A DNA stretch of 64,000 bases from Rouxiella sp. S1S-2 (lineage in GTDB: Bacteria > Pseudomonadota > Gammaproteobacteria > Enterobacterales > Enterobacteriaceae), in contig NZ_WFKL01000002.1 of NCBI RefSeq assembly GCF_009208105.1, forward strand, positions 120,130-184,129. Direction: 5' to 3'. The notes beneath the pieces were generated by a model. It was not told the origin of the DNA. It ran no database searches and worked only from the letters and a program-made list of their open reading frames with translations. Both the position numbers and the translations under genes were made by a program. This document shows positions 44,537 to 53,491 of the stretch, one piece after another (position 1 is the stretch's first letter; each line of letters starts with the position of its first letter).

Positions 44537-44885
44537 TAGCCCCGTATAGCCATGAATGGACTAAGGTTCCGTGGCCACTTTTTTGCCTCATCATGGAGAC
44601 CAAATGTGAAGTGTTTATGTCAGTCAAAATAGGGCCACTTGGAAAACGAAAATACCCTACGCAAAGCCTGCTAAAAGGGCGTGAAGCGGACATTGTCGAT
44701 TCGATGACCTCTTCAGGAACGGGTGCTTCTTACTGGCCTCGTCTTGATACAGATACTGTTTAAAGGACTGGGCGCATTCCAGTGCTAATAAAATTTAACT
44801 ATATAATAAGGGGCGTTTTCTGACTCCCCTTATTTCATGACTGCCGGTTAAAGCAGTTTTTAGAATTCGGTCCTAACCCTTCAGT
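44537..44885. other. Intergenic region with repeat block and terminator
   Basis: The 44621-44670 stretch is similar to 11138-11205 (shared GTCAAAATAGGG and CTTGGAAAAC blocks). It is followed by GGGCGTGAAGCGGACAT (44677-44693), which resembles the right end of the dispersed family. AATAAGGGG (44805-44813) and CCCCTTATT (44826-44834) make a 9-bp stem that can terminate either neighbour. No gene. Confidence 0.5.
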
Positions 44886-46085
44886 TCAGATTATCCTCGG
44901 GACTTTTAGCATTAAGACAAGTGTCATGCTGCACAGAAAGACGCTCGCGGCCAGTAAGGCCATGCCCTGAAAACCTATTATGGCTAACATCTGGCCTCCG
45001 GCAAGCGCACCGGTACCAATCGCTGCATTGAAAATTGCAACGTAAATAGCTGATGCCGGTTGTGCAGCGTCTCCAGCGCTACGAAGCAGCCATGTCTGCA
45101 AGCCAACGAATACAATTGAGATACCCGCGCCCCAAATTGTGAGCAGCATGCCTGTGAACCAGAAAGGAAGCGGTGCTGCGCTCCCCATGCCAAGCATGCC
45201 AAGCATGCCTAGCGCGCCCGCACTCAGGAGCAGTGAAATGGAAATGAGCCCTTTGATATGACGATCAATTAGCTTACCGGCAATGATATTTCCTACCAGC
45301 CCAGAGAGTCCTGACATCAGCAACAGACCTGAAATGGAAGCTGCCGGTACTCCCTGACTCTTCGTCAACAAGGGTTCCAGATAAGTGAATGCCGCAAAAT
45401 GCGCCGAAATAATACAGGCAGTTGCACCATAGAGAGAAAGGAGCAGCGGATTTTTGAATATCCCGCAATAAACACTCAGTCTCAGTGGTTTTGGCGCCGC
45501 GAGTGTAGGGAGCGTCCAGAATAAAACACAGGCTGTAGCCAGTGCCAGCAGGGAAATCGCTGTAAACGCACTGCGCCATCCGGTCATGCCTGTAATTAAA
45601 CTGGACAGCGGTACACCCAAAACGCTGGCAGCCGAAACGCCGCCAAAAATGACTGACGTGGCCAGCCCAAGCTTTTCAGCCGGAACAAGCTGTGCGGCCA
45701 CGGTGCCAATCAATGCCCAGAAAGCGCCGTGTGCCAATGCACCCGCCATGCGGGCGCTCATAAATCCGCTCATTGAATGCGCCCGGGTTGCCACAATGCA
45801 GGAAAGGCCAAGCATAAGCATCAGGCCAACAAGCAGAGCCTTTCGCGAAATTCGCGCTGGCATCGCTCCGGAAAGAAGAGCTGCAAGTGCGGCAATCCAG
45901 CCGTATGCGGTCACGACAAGACCGGCACCAGATTCAGTCTGATTTAGATCCTTCGCTAACGTGCTGAGCATGCCAACCGGCGCAAGCTCGCTAGTCACAA
46001 TTGAAAATGCACTTATGCCAAGCGCTGTTACTGCTAGCCAGGTGCGTGCAGGCACCGGACTTACGTTTAAAATGGTTTCGTTCAT
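44886..46085 (-). CDS. MFS transporter, AraJ/SotB-like (DHA1)
   Basis: A 399-residue exporter with about 12 hydrophobic segments: TALGISAFSIVTSELAPVGM in the first helix and GALAHGAFWALIGTVAAQLVPA near 130-150. Exports sugars or drugs. It follows an aldo/keto reductase pseudogene on the same strand, so it was once the second gene of that operon; the reductase remnant ends directly before this ATG. A LysR gene diverges upstream. Confidence 0.84.
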   Translation of the reverse strand: MNETILNVSPVPARTWLAVTALGISAFSIVTSELAPVGMLSTLAKDLNQTESGAGLVVTAYGWIAALAALLSGAMPARISRKALLVGLMLMLGLSCIVATRAHSMSGFMSARMAGALAHGAFWALIGTVAAQLVPAEKLGLATSVIFGGVSAASVLGVPLSSLITGMTGWRSAFTAISLLALATACVLFWTLPTLAAPKPLRLSVYCGIFKNPLLLSLYGATACIISAHFAAFTYLEPLLTKSQGVPAASISGLLLMSGLSGLVGNIIAGKLIDRHIKGLISISLLLSAGALGMLGMLGMGSAAPLPFWFTGMLLTIWGAGISIVFVGLQTWLLRSAGDAAQPASAIYVAIFNAAIGTGALAGGQMLAIIGFQGMALLAASVFLCSMTLVLMLKVPRII

Positions 46086-46099
46086 GTAATCATTACTCT

Positions 46100-46349
46100 T
46101 AAAAGATATTGGGCGAAGTTTACGGAGGAGATTTTTTGCCGGTTGCAGGCAAATACGCCTTTCATTCCTTTTGCCGTGTCACGTTCTCAGGCAATAGGAA
46201 TGGCGGATACGGCGTTATGCAGCCGCTTCAGCTCAGCGAAACTGTCATTGAGTTGTCGTCGTCACGCGGCCCATTCAATTCACCCTACCCATACAGCTCA
46301 GGCCGATTGCGAATACGTTGAGAGATGACGTCAGTGTACGTTTTTGCAT
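46100..46349 (-). pseudogene. Aldo/keto reductase remnant with internal deletion
   Basis: An ATG at 46349 with a strong AAGGAG opens MQKRTLTSSLNVFAIGLSCM and stops after 24 codons; this is the N-terminus of NADPH-dependent aldo/keto reductases (MQKRTLG...IGLGCMG). About 100 bases later another frame reads ELKRLHNAVSAIPIA, a stop, then ERDTAKGMKGVFA, which is the C-terminal region of the same family with Gly changed to a stop. The middle 250 or more residues are lost. The intact promoter side still faces the MFS gene. Confidence 0.65.
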
Positions 46350-46444
46350 GTTTATCTCCTTGTGAGGACTGCAGTATCATCCTGCTGAAAGTGATAAAAC
46401 AGACCTGAAAACGGAGAGCCGTTTTCCATAATTGGAAAAAAGAT

Positions 46445-47338
46445 ATGAAAACAGGTTTTAACTGGGATGATACTCGGATTTTCCTGGCAATCGTTCGTGC
46501 GGGTACGCTGAGTGGTGCAGCAGAAGCGATGGAAATGGGCATTGCAACGATTTCAAGAAGGCTGGACCGGCTTGAACAGTCGTTGGCAGTACCACTTTTC
46601 AGCAGGCATCAGAGCGGATACCGGCTGACAGATGATGGCGAAGCTCTGCTGGAACGGGCTGAGGCACTCGAATATGCGGGTCTCGCTTTCGGTGAAACAG
46701 CGAAACTGCAGGGTAATGTTGCTGGGCTTGTCCGGCTGGCAACATCAGACAATCTGGCCACGCATTTTATCCTGCCTTCGCTGAAAGGGCTTCTGGAAAA
46801 GCATCCTGAGCTGCGGGTGGAAGTGCTGAGCGGTGTTCAGTCAGTCAATCTGCATCGGAGAGACGCCGATATAGCAATAAGGATGGTCAAGCCTGACAGC
46901 GGGAATCTGACGTTAAAGCGTCTCGGAACCATAGGGTTTGGATTATATGGTGATGATGCATATCTAAAAATACTGGCTGATGAACCCGCTGGTTTATCTT
47001 TGAATAACGCTAATTATGTGGGCTGGTCGGAATCACACCAACACCTTCCTGCTGCACGATGGATATCGCGGATGCTTCGCGGCAGGCCGTGCAGAGTGGA
47101 AGCAAACACACTCGTGGCACAGGTATCCGCAGTTTCAGCTGGCCTAGGTTTAGGGGTTTTGCCACATTTTATGGCCAGGAAAAACGGTCTGCATTGTGTT
47201 AACCCTGATATCGGTTTGGATCAGGCATTATGGCTGGTGATGCATTCAGACTTAGCGGGTTCACGGCGAGTCAGAGCAATCGCAGACCATTTAATTGCAG
47301 TATTGGATGGATATAAAGATCAACTGACAATGCCATAA
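46445..47338 (+). CDS. LysR-family transcriptional regulator
   Basis: A 297-residue LysR regulator: DDTRIFLAIVRAGTLSGAAE, then AMEMGIATISRRLDRLEQSL and FSRHQSGYRLTDDGE near residues 6-65. The effector domain follows. Divergent from the broken aldo/keto reductase and its MFS partner. Such regulators normally activate the reductase in response to its substrate. Confidence 0.85.
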   Translation: MKTGFNWDDTRIFLAIVRAGTLSGAAEAMEMGIATISRRLDRLEQSLAVPLFSRHQSGYRLTDDGEALLERAEALEYAGLAFGETAKLQGNVAGLVRLATSDNLATHFILPSLKGLLEKHPELRVEVLSGVQSVNLHRRDADIAIRMVKPDSGNLTLKRLGTIGFGLYGDDAYLKILADEPAGLSLNNANYVGWSESHQHLPAARWISRMLRGRPCRVEANTLVAQVSAVSAGLGLGVLPHFMARKNGLHCVNPDIGLDQALWLVMHSDLAGSRRVRAIADHLIAVLDGYKDQLTMP

Positions 47339-47396
47339 ACATTTTATTCTTACTTCCAGATATTTGTCTGAATGCTGGATAAGGTTGGCATTGGTG

Positions 47397-47463
47397 ATGT
47401 CCGCGCTTGGCACGAAGCAGACATGCTGATGTGAATGGTCAGTTTTGAGCGAAGAGCGGACCT
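47397..47463 (+). repeat. Dispersed intergenic element, 67-bp copy
   Basis: The left end ATGTCCGCGCTTGGCAC (47397-47413) and right end TTTGAGCGAAGAGCGGACCT (47444-47463) enclose 30 bases. It sits 5 bp past the stop of the GNAT gene on the other strand. Best-preserved copy of the short class. Confidence 0.85.
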
Positions 47464-47468
47464 GAGTC

Positions 47469-47978
47469 CTAAAAGATAACCCACATTGCTATACGTCGCG
47501 CCGGAATGAAACCTATAGAGATCTCTTCAGCGATTAGGCTTACCAGATGCGGAGGTCGTGCGTGGCCTTCCACAATATTAAATCCTAATGTACCGTAAAA
47601 TTTGGCATTAAAAGCGACCATTTTGTCTGTTGTCAGCGTGGCCCCAGCCAGACCGCGTTGTTGCCCAGTATGGAGAATTCTCTGCATAAGCAGTCTGCCT
47701 ATCCCATGGCGTTGCCATTGCGGATGCACATCAATTTCAGCAATGTGCAGCCATGTGTCTTCAACCTTTCCTGCTACAAATCCTACAGGAACTGAATCAG
47801 GTGTATAGGCCGTTAGCAACAGGCCGTTACGACTGAAATTGCTCAATTCCTCAAGGCTGCATGCGCCCGCCTCGCCTGTAACCGCACCTGCATTACGCAA
47901 TGTTTCAAAAGCAGCCAGTTCAATCGCGCGAAGTTTGTCAAAGTGCTCAGGATGAGTGGGACTGATAGTGAAATCCAT
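47469..47978 (-). CDS. GNAT-family N-acetyltransferase
   Basis: A 169-residue acetyl-CoA-dependent acetyltransferase. The acetyl-CoA loop is HPQWQRHGIGRLLMQ near residues 84-98, with the YGTLGFNIVEG C-terminal element. The ATG at 47978 has GGAG at a good distance; in-frame ATGs at 48005 and 47993 are less well placed. Substrate unknown. Monocistronic, flanked on both sides by 67-bp repeats. Confidence 0.83.
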   Translation of the reverse strand: MDFTISPTHPEHFDKLRAIELAAFETLRNAGAVTGEAGACSLEELSNFSRNGLLLTAYTPDSVPVGFVAGKVEDTWLHIAEIDVHPQWQRHGIGRLLMQRILHTGQQRGLAGATLTTDKMVAFNAKFYGTLGFNIVEGHARPPHLVSLIAEEISIGFIPARRIAMWVIF

Positions 47979-48088
47979 GACTTGGTTCTCCATGAATGAT
48001 GTCATAATTTTTAGGGTCTTTAGTTCTCTATGAGCTGGAAACAGGAATGAACCCTTCTCACTGAATAAATCTTAACATGATGAATGCC

Positions 48089-48155
48089 ACGTCCGTTTCT
48101 GGCACATAAACGCCCTTAACAGTGACCGCGGCGGCTTTGAGCGAAAAGCGGACGT
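48089..48155 (+). repeat. Dispersed intergenic element, 67-bp copy
   Basis: The left end ACGTCCGTTTCTGGCAC (48089-48105) and right end TTTGAGCGAAAAGCGGACGT (48136-48155) enclose 30 bases. Same length and spacing as the copies at 28019 and 47397. Confidence 0.8.
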
Positions 48156-48215
48156 CGGCTCTTACTCGTCATTTTGATGTAATATGACTGAGCATGTGTC
48201 TAACTGGCGGCTATT

Positions 48216-48761
48216 TTATAAACAGCCATTGTCAGGTATTGGATATATCAACTCTATCTCTGGAGCGTCAGTTAAATGCCTACCTGATCGAGCCATCAAG
48301 TACCCAGCAATCTCTTTAACACTGAGATCAACTTGTAACATCTCAGGATTCTGGAACCAACTATCTGGCCAAAAAATAAGATCAGATGGATTACCGTTAA
48401 AATTCCTCTCAAGTAATGAAAGAGCAAAGTTTTGTTCAGATTCTTTGCCCTCGGAGTCACATATAAATTTGATTGTTTGAATCAATTCGCTCCAGGTATA
48501 GTCTGGGTAAAACCTCTCCAGATTAAAGGCCATCCTGGTAAATTCCCTGGCACTGGTCCAAGAGGAAAAATCTCTGAAATCAGAAAAAGTATAGGGACAT
48601 ACAACCTGGTTGTTCCATTCGCCCATCATGGTTACTAATATGGGATCTTCTTGATCAGAACCTCCATCAATTTTAGAAAGTATCATTTCAGCACTTTTTG
48701 AAAGTTCATTAATTTTGTTACTACTGACTTTGCTTGGTCTCATTCTTTCCGGCAGTGGCAT
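48216..48761 (-). CDS. Hypothetical acidic protein, possibly an orphan immunity protein
   Basis: A 181-residue cytosolic protein that I do not recognise. No signal peptide or membrane segment. It is acidic and aromatic-rich (FSDFRDFSSWTSAREF, YPDYTWSELIQTIKFICDSE and DLIFWPDSWFQNPEMLQVDL). Size and composition resemble small immunity proteins of polymorphic toxin systems, but no toxin is nearby, so this is only a suggestion. It lies alone between two repeats of the dispersed family. Confidence 0.6.
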   Translation of the reverse strand: MPLPERMRPSKVSSNKINELSKSAEMILSKIDGGSDQEDPILVTMMGEWNNQVVCPYTFSDFRDFSSWTSAREFTRMAFNLERFYPDYTWSELIQTIKFICDSEGKESEQNFALSLLERNFNGNPSDLIFWPDSWFQNPEMLQVDLSVKEIAGYLMARSGRHLTDAPEIELIYPIPDNGCL

Positions 48762-48838
48762 TATTTTAATCCTTGAGAAGTTAACTCATCAAACCGATTG
48801 ATTTTAAACAATACTCTTTATGTAAATAAGGTACTACC

Positions 48839-48896
48839 TTAGTCCGCTTTTGGCACTTAGCTGCCAGTAGTGGTCAACAATAACTGGCCACGGCTT
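48839..48896 (+). repeat. Dispersed element, left half preserved
   Basis: AGTCCGCTTTTGGCACTTAG at 48841 continues CTGCC as in the 28019 copy. The expected right end (TTTGAGCG...) is replaced after CGGCTTTAGA. The rest of the gap to 49159 shows no gene. Confidence 0.6.
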
Positions 48897-49159
48897 TAGA
48901 TATTTACAAAACAATCGTTCTGATTCATTCGGCGTCAGGTCATAAGTTAAAAAAAACAACACTTACTAGCAGAACCTATCAATATGTAAAAGAACCTAAA
49001 TATCAAGGCAGTCCCAAATTTTAACCTGCTGAATTTTTTTCCAAATGCGGCACCACGTTGAGATAGCAAAATTGCTTCGCATGTTTCTAACACCAAATTT
49101 GCTTGCATCCGTTATCACCCTCTTTTCAAGCTCTCTCGGATCCCCTGGATTGCGAAGCG

Positions 49160-49290
49160 AACCTGAAATGTACCGTGGGTATGGAGCGTCTCATGAATAT
49201 ATTGCGCGGTATGTCACTTATCTTGCTGGCCCTGACTCTTATTATGTGCCCGGACAATCAGTGCTATCGACCGCGGAATGGTCTTCAATT
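49160..49290 (+). pseudogene. C-terminal scrap of an SDR
   Basis: The frame reads ASHEYIARYVTYLAGPDSYYVPGQSVLSTAEWSSIN, which follows the SDR C-terminal pattern (EEIAR.V.FLAS.D..Y.TGQS...DGG). The final DGG is lost and the start is missing. The open frame continues artificially into the terminator and permease gene; that part is not coding. Confidence 0.42.
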
Positions 49291-49292
49291 AA

Positions 49293-49328
49293 TAAAAAAG
49301 CCTGTATGTCGGGAGTGGCATACAGGCT
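49293..49328 (-). terminator. Rho-independent terminator of the sugar acid operon
   Basis: AGCCTGTATG (49299-49308) and CATACAGGCT (49319-49328) form a perfect 10-bp stem; on the minus strand it is followed by TTTTTT. It starts 8 bp beyond the permease stop. Confidence 0.9.
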
Positions 49329-49335
49329 GCTCTAT

Positions 49336-50691
49336 TTACATCACCGCCGACAATCCCCAGACGATGATAAAACCGGTCAGGCCCATCGCGGTGGTCAGAA
49401 CGGTCCAGGTTTTAAGCCCGTCGGCCACCGAGAGCCCCAGATAACGCGTCACTACCCAGAAACCGGCATCATTGACGTGAGACAAACCGAGTCCACCAAA
49501 GCAGGCTGACAGAGTCACTAATACCAGCTGCGTATCGCTTAACCCCGTCACCGCCTGAGTTAATAATCCGCTGGTAGTTAAAATAGCCACCGTGGCGGAC
49601 CCTTGAGAGGCACGCAAAGCCAGTGAAAGAATAAACGCCGCGGGAATTAATGGCAGATGAATGGTTTCAAGTGACATCGCCAGTGCCTTACCCACGCCAG
49701 ACTCTACCAACACCTTACCAAACGCGCCCCCTGCTCCGGCCACCAGGATCACTCCGGCAGAGCTTGGGATAGCACGGTCAAGAATTTCGCTCAACCGCTC
49801 TCTGCTGGTTCCCCGACGCAGGACCAGCAACCATGCAGACAATGCCAGAGCAATCAGTAAAGCAATCGCGGGCGTACCTATTAGCGTCAGTAGCTGGCGC
49901 AGCAGGTTGGTTGCAGGCAACGCGGTATGTGCCACGGTGCCCACGACGATCAAAATAATAGGGATCACAATCAGCGTCGAAATCAACCAGGCGCTCGGCG
50001 GCTCATCCTGGGTCATGCGTGGGCTGCTTTCTGGTTTTGCCAGCTGCAACTGCTCAAGCACAGTGACTGACAGCTGATAATGTTTTTTATTCATCGAACG
50101 GGCGACAAAATACCCAACGATACCGACCGGGATTGAGATGACTATGCCCAGCAGCATCAACCAGCCCATATCGGCCCCCAACAGACCGGCGGCGGCGGCA
50201 GGACCGGGATGCGTTGGCAGTGCTACGTGCACCGTCAGCATCACACCGGCCATTGGCAGACCGTATTTGATGGGGGAAACTTTAGCGACTTTGGCAAAAC
50301 CGTAGATCAGCGGAATGACGATAATAAAACCAACTTCAAAAAATACCGGAATACCGAGAATAAATGCCGCCATGGTCAGTGCCGCCACGGTGCGTTTTAT
50401 TCCCAGAGTATGGGTAAATTTTTGTGCCAGAGACTCTGCACCGCCCGAGGATTCAATAATGGCGCCAAGCATCGCGCCCAATACGATAATAATTGTAATG
50501 GAACCCAGCAATCCTCCCATACCGGAGACAATGACTTTCATAATGTCATCGGCAGGGATCCCCGTACTTATCGCCACGATTAAGCTGACTACCAGCAAGG
50601 CGACAAAGGGATGAATTTTTACTTTAATCACCAGCAGCAGCAAAATAAGTACGCTCGCTACGGCAAGGGTTAATAATAGGGCGGTAGACAT
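49336..50691 (-). CDS. GntP-family sugar acid permease
   Basis: A 451-residue inner-membrane symporter with about 12-14 hydrophobic segments. GGLLGSITIIIVLGAMLGAII, GIPVFFEVGFIIVIPLIYGF and SACFGGLGLSHVNDAGFWVV are GntP signatures. Last gene of the ltnD-otnK-otnC-otnI operon, 139 bp after otnI, corresponding to YgbN of E. coli. It should import threonate or a related tetronate. Confidence 0.88.
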   Translation of the reverse strand: MSTALLLTLAVASVLILLLLVIKVKIHPFVALLVVSLIVAISTGIPADDIMKVIVSGMGGLLGSITIIIVLGAMLGAIIESSGGAESLAQKFTHTLGIKRTVAALTMAAFILGIPVFFEVGFIIVIPLIYGFAKVAKVSPIKYGLPMAGVMLTVHVALPTHPGPAAAAGLLGADMGWLMLLGIVISIPVGIVGYFVARSMNKKHYQLSVTVLEQLQLAKPESSPRMTQDEPPSAWLISTLIVIPIILIVVGTVAHTALPATNLLRQLLTLIGTPAIALLIALALSAWLLVLRRGTSRERLSEILDRAIPSSAGVILVAGAGGAFGKVLVESGVGKALAMSLETIHLPLIPAAFILSLALRASQGSATVAILTTSGLLTQAVTGLSDTQLVLVTLSACFGGLGLSHVNDAGFWVVTRYLGLSVADGLKTWTVLTTAMGLTGFIIVWGLSAVM

Positions 50692-50830
50692 AATTTCAGC
50701 CTCGTAGGGTTTTATTATAGGTGCTTTAACACACTGTTTTATAGAAGTTATTCCCTGGCTCCACTGATTTTAAGGCAGCAGAAACCTGTCACCCAGCGCC
50801 TGAACGAAGGGTGTTGATGCATAATGACGC

Positions 50831-51607
50831 TTATTTGTAGGGGGTAAACCAGCCGAGGCCTTCCTGCGTGGTGGTACGCGGAATATATTCGCAACCGATC
50901 CATCCCTGATATCCGCTGCAGTCTATTAGCTCGAATAACCACGGATAATTCAGTTCGCCCTCATCGGGTTCGTGGCGGTCAGGCGCAGAAGCAATCTGAA
51001 TATGCTTGTATTGACCTGAATATTCGCGGATCAGATGGCTTAAATTGCCGTCCACTAACTGAGCGTGAAATAGATCCAGCTGAGTAAATACGCCCGGACG
51101 ATCGATACGCTTAACCATTTCCAGCGTCTGATATTGGCTGGAATAAAGGTAACCCGGTTTGGTTTTTGGATTTAACGCTTCCAGCAGAATGCTGATACCG
51201 TGTGGGGCAAAACGCTCGGCAGCATAACGCAGGTTGTCGATAAAGGTGCGGCAATAGGCTTCACGGTCGGCCTCAGCAGGCACCGTCGCGGCCATAATGT
51301 GGATTTGCGCGCAGCCCAGCGCCAGCGCATATTCCAGAGCGCGATCGATATCGGCGCGCGCTTCGGCTTCGCGCCCCGGAATAGCCGAAACGCCCCACTC
51401 CCCCGCCTGTGTATTACCCGGCGCAGTATTGAACAGCACCATCTGCAAATTATTACGGGTTAGCGCCTGTTTCAGGACGTCAATCTCGTACTCATAGGGA
51501 AATAAAAACTCCACGCCCTTGAAACCCGCTGCGGCGGCGGCGTCAAAGCGTTCTAAAAATGGATATTCGTTGAACATGGTCGAGATATTGGCAGCAAACT
51601 TAGGCAT
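50831..51607 (-). CDS. otnI: 2-oxo-tetronate isomerase
   Basis: A 258-residue TIM-barrel enzyme of the hydroxypyruvate isomerase family. Landmarks are [20 protein letters not shown] at the start, [20 protein letters not shown] (metal Glu) in the middle, [15 protein letters not shown], and [21 protein letters not shown] at the end. It converts 2-oxo-tetronate to 3-oxo-tetronate in threonate breakdown. ATG 51607 follows AAGGAA and lies 1 bp after otnC. Confidence 0.88.
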   Translation of the reverse strand: MPKFAANISTMFNEYPFLERFDAAAAAGFKGVEFLFPYEYEIDVLKQALTRNNLQMVLFNTAPGNTQAGEWGVSAIPGREAEARADIDRALEYALALGCAQIHIMAATVPAEADREAYCRTFIDNLRYAAERFAPHGISILLEALNPKTKPGYLYSSQYQTLEMVKRIDRPGVFTQLDLFHAQLVDGNLSHLIREYSGQYKHIQIASAPDRHEPDEGELNYPWLFELIDCSGYQGWIGCEYIPRTTTQEGLGWFTPYK

Positions 51608-51608
51608 A

Positions 51609-52232
51609 TCAGTTCCTTAATTCTGCAACTTCAGCATCGTTCAAATAACGGATCGGACGGTCGCCCAGCGTAAAGATCAATCGGGCAGTTTCTTCCAGCT
51701 CTTCTGTGTTATCAGCGGCTTCTTTCAAGGATTTACCTACCACCACCGGACCATGATTAGCTAACAGGAAAGCCTTGTAATGTGGGGCCAGCTTTGCCAG
51801 ATCCTCCGCCAGACGTGCATCGCCCGGACGGTAATAGGGCACCAGCGGCACGTCGCCCACACGCATCACCACATAGGGCGTAAAGGGGCGAATGCAGTTA
51901 TTCTTGTTTAATCCTTCAAGGCAAGAAAGCGCGGTCAGATAAAGCGAATGCAAATGCACAATCGCACCGCAGGCTGGATTGTTCAGATAAATAGCCCGAT
52001 GAAAGCTGATTTCTTTCGATGGTTTGTCGCCGCTTAGCCACTCCCCTTCTGGAGTTACCACGGAAAGGCGGCTGGCATCCAACTCTCCCAGGCAAGAGCC
52101 GGTTGGCGTCGCCAGTAAATTGCCATCATCCAGTCGCACCGATAAATTACCCGCCGATCCGGTGGCATATCCGCGCTGGAAAAATGACGCGCCGAGTCGG
52201 ACCATCTCTTCACGAGCTTGTTGTTCATTCAT
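51609..52232 (-). CDS. otnC: 3-oxo-tetronate 4-phosphate decarboxylase
   Basis: A 207-residue class II aldolase/adducin-family enzyme. The zinc-binding pair is in [11 protein letters not shown] (HxH) with a later His in [13 protein letters not shown]; the acid is in EISFHRAIY. It decarboxylates the kinase product to dihydroxyacetone phosphate. It overlaps otnK by 4 bp. Confidence 0.88.
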   Translation of the reverse strand: MNEQQAREEMVRLGASFFQRGYATGSAGNLSVRLDDGNLLATPTGSCLGELDASRLSVVTPEGEWLSGDKPSKEISFHRAIYLNNPACGAIVHLHSLYLTALSCLEGLNKNNCIRPFTPYVVMRVGDVPLVPYYRPGDARLAEDLAKLAPHYKAFLLANHGPVVVGKSLKEAADNTEELEETARLIFTLGDRPIRYLNDAEVAELRN

Positions 52233-53491
52233 ACAGGAAACTCCGTCTGTGCACGGGCAAAGAAGTTTTCATCGCCGAAATTACCGGATTTCAGCGCCAG
52301 TGAAATAGGCTGCGTCACGCCCTTGACCCAGGGAACGCCCGGCGAGATGACTGGGCCGATGTGGAAGATGTCGACCCCCAGCGTCTGGGCCACAGCCCCC
52401 GAAGTCTCGCCGCCCGCGACGATAAAACGCTGCCAGCCACGATGTTGAAGTTCGCTGACAACCAGAACAAATAATGCCTCCACCGCTTCGCTACTTTTCT
52501 GTGCACCGTACTTATCTTGAATCTCTTTAAGCTTTTGCGGCTTGGCGGTGGCATAAAGCAGTGGCGCCAACGGCAGACCGCTGTTGTCTGCCACCCAGTC
52601 ACACAGCTCCTGCGCGTACTCTGATGGCGTTTGCAGTACTCGTTCAATATCGATAGCCTTGGCGGGTGCCTGTTGGCGATAGTGTTCAACCTGAAGATTC
52701 GTCATGGTGGAACAGGAACCCGAGAGCACCACTGCCTGTTTGCCAGTAGGAAAACCTGCCGACTCTGCGGCGGATTTGTCATGCGTGGCGTTTGCTCTTG
52801 CACGCGCCAGCCCCATTGCCAGTCCCGATCCGCCGGTGACCAGTTTCATATGACTCAATGCCAGTCCCTGAGTGACCAGATGCTGTTCGTTTAAAGCATC
52901 GAGCACCACGTAGCGCACGCCTTGAGAAGCCAGCGTAGCGATTTTTTGCCGAACTTCCTGCGCGCCGGCGTCCAGGGTTTGGCTGGTAACTAAACCGGAT
53001 TTACCTTTGCCCTGAGCTTCAATAAGACGCAACAGGTTGCTTTCAGTCATCGGCGTCACGGGATGGTGGCGCATACCAGAATCGGAAAGCAGCTGATCCA
53101 TCACAAACAGGTGGCCTTGATAAACAGTGCGACCATTGATGGGTAAAGCGGGCGATATCACTGTTTGCGTTTCCCCCAGTGCCTCCAACAGGGCGTCCGT
53201 TACCGGCCCGATATTGCCTTTTGATGTACTGTCGAAGGTGGAACAGTATTTAAAATAAAACCGTTCACATCCTTGTTGCTGTAGCCATTTCAGCGCGCGC
53301 AGCGAATCCTCAACTGCCTTCTCAGCCGGACAGGATCGGGATTTCAGGCTGATGACCACCGCGTCAGCGGCAATATTCAGCGCATCGGTCGGAACACCGT
53401 TGACCTGAATGGTCGACATGCCGTTCTGGACCAGAAAACTGGCAATATCCGTGGCGCCCGTGAAATCGTCAGCAATGACTCCGAGATACAT
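52229..53491 (-). CDS. otnK: 3-oxo-tetronate kinase
   Basis: A 420-residue four-carbon acid sugar kinase. The N-terminal substrate-binding domain begins LGVIADDFTGATDIASFLVQ; RFYFKYCSTFDSTSKGNIGP follows; the C-terminal nucleotide-binding domain ends VAGGETSGAVAQTLGVDIFH and KSGNFGDENFF. It phosphorylates 3-oxo-tetronate. It shares a base with the stop of ltnD. A second copy of this family lies at 62696-63967. Confidence 0.9.
   Translation of the reverse strand: MYLGVIADDFTGATDIASFLVQNGMSTIQVNGVPTDALNIAADAVVISLKSRSCPAEKAVEDSLRALKWLQQQGCERFYFKYCSTFDSTSKGNIGPVTDALLEALGETQTVISPALPINGRTVYQGHLFVMDQLLSDSGMRHHPVTPMTESNLLRLIEAQGKGKSGLVTSQTLDAGAQEVRQKIATLASQGVRYVVLDALNEQHLVTQGLALSHMKLVTGGSGLAMGLARARANATHDKSAAESAGFPTGKQAVVLSGSCSTMTNLQVEHYRQQAPAKAIDIERVLQTPSEYAQELCDWVADNSGLPLAPLLYATAKPQKLKEIQDKYGAQKSSEAVEALFVLVVSELQHRGWQRFIVAGGETSGAVAQTLGVDIFHIGPVISPGVPWVKGVTQPISLALKSGNFGDENFFARAQTEFPV

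Noticed and set aside
28019..48155. The repeats as ERIC, REP/BIME or CRISPR repeats
   Set aside because: Ends and length do not match ERIC or REP consensus, copies are not regularly spaced, and there is no RAYT-type transposase or cas gene in the window; the only associated enzyme is a tyrosine recombinase.
49045..49509. 154-codon frame overlapping the end of the GntP permease gene
   Set aside because: Only a short middle part resembles protein (an SDR C-terminus); the rest runs through a terminator and antisense to the permease.
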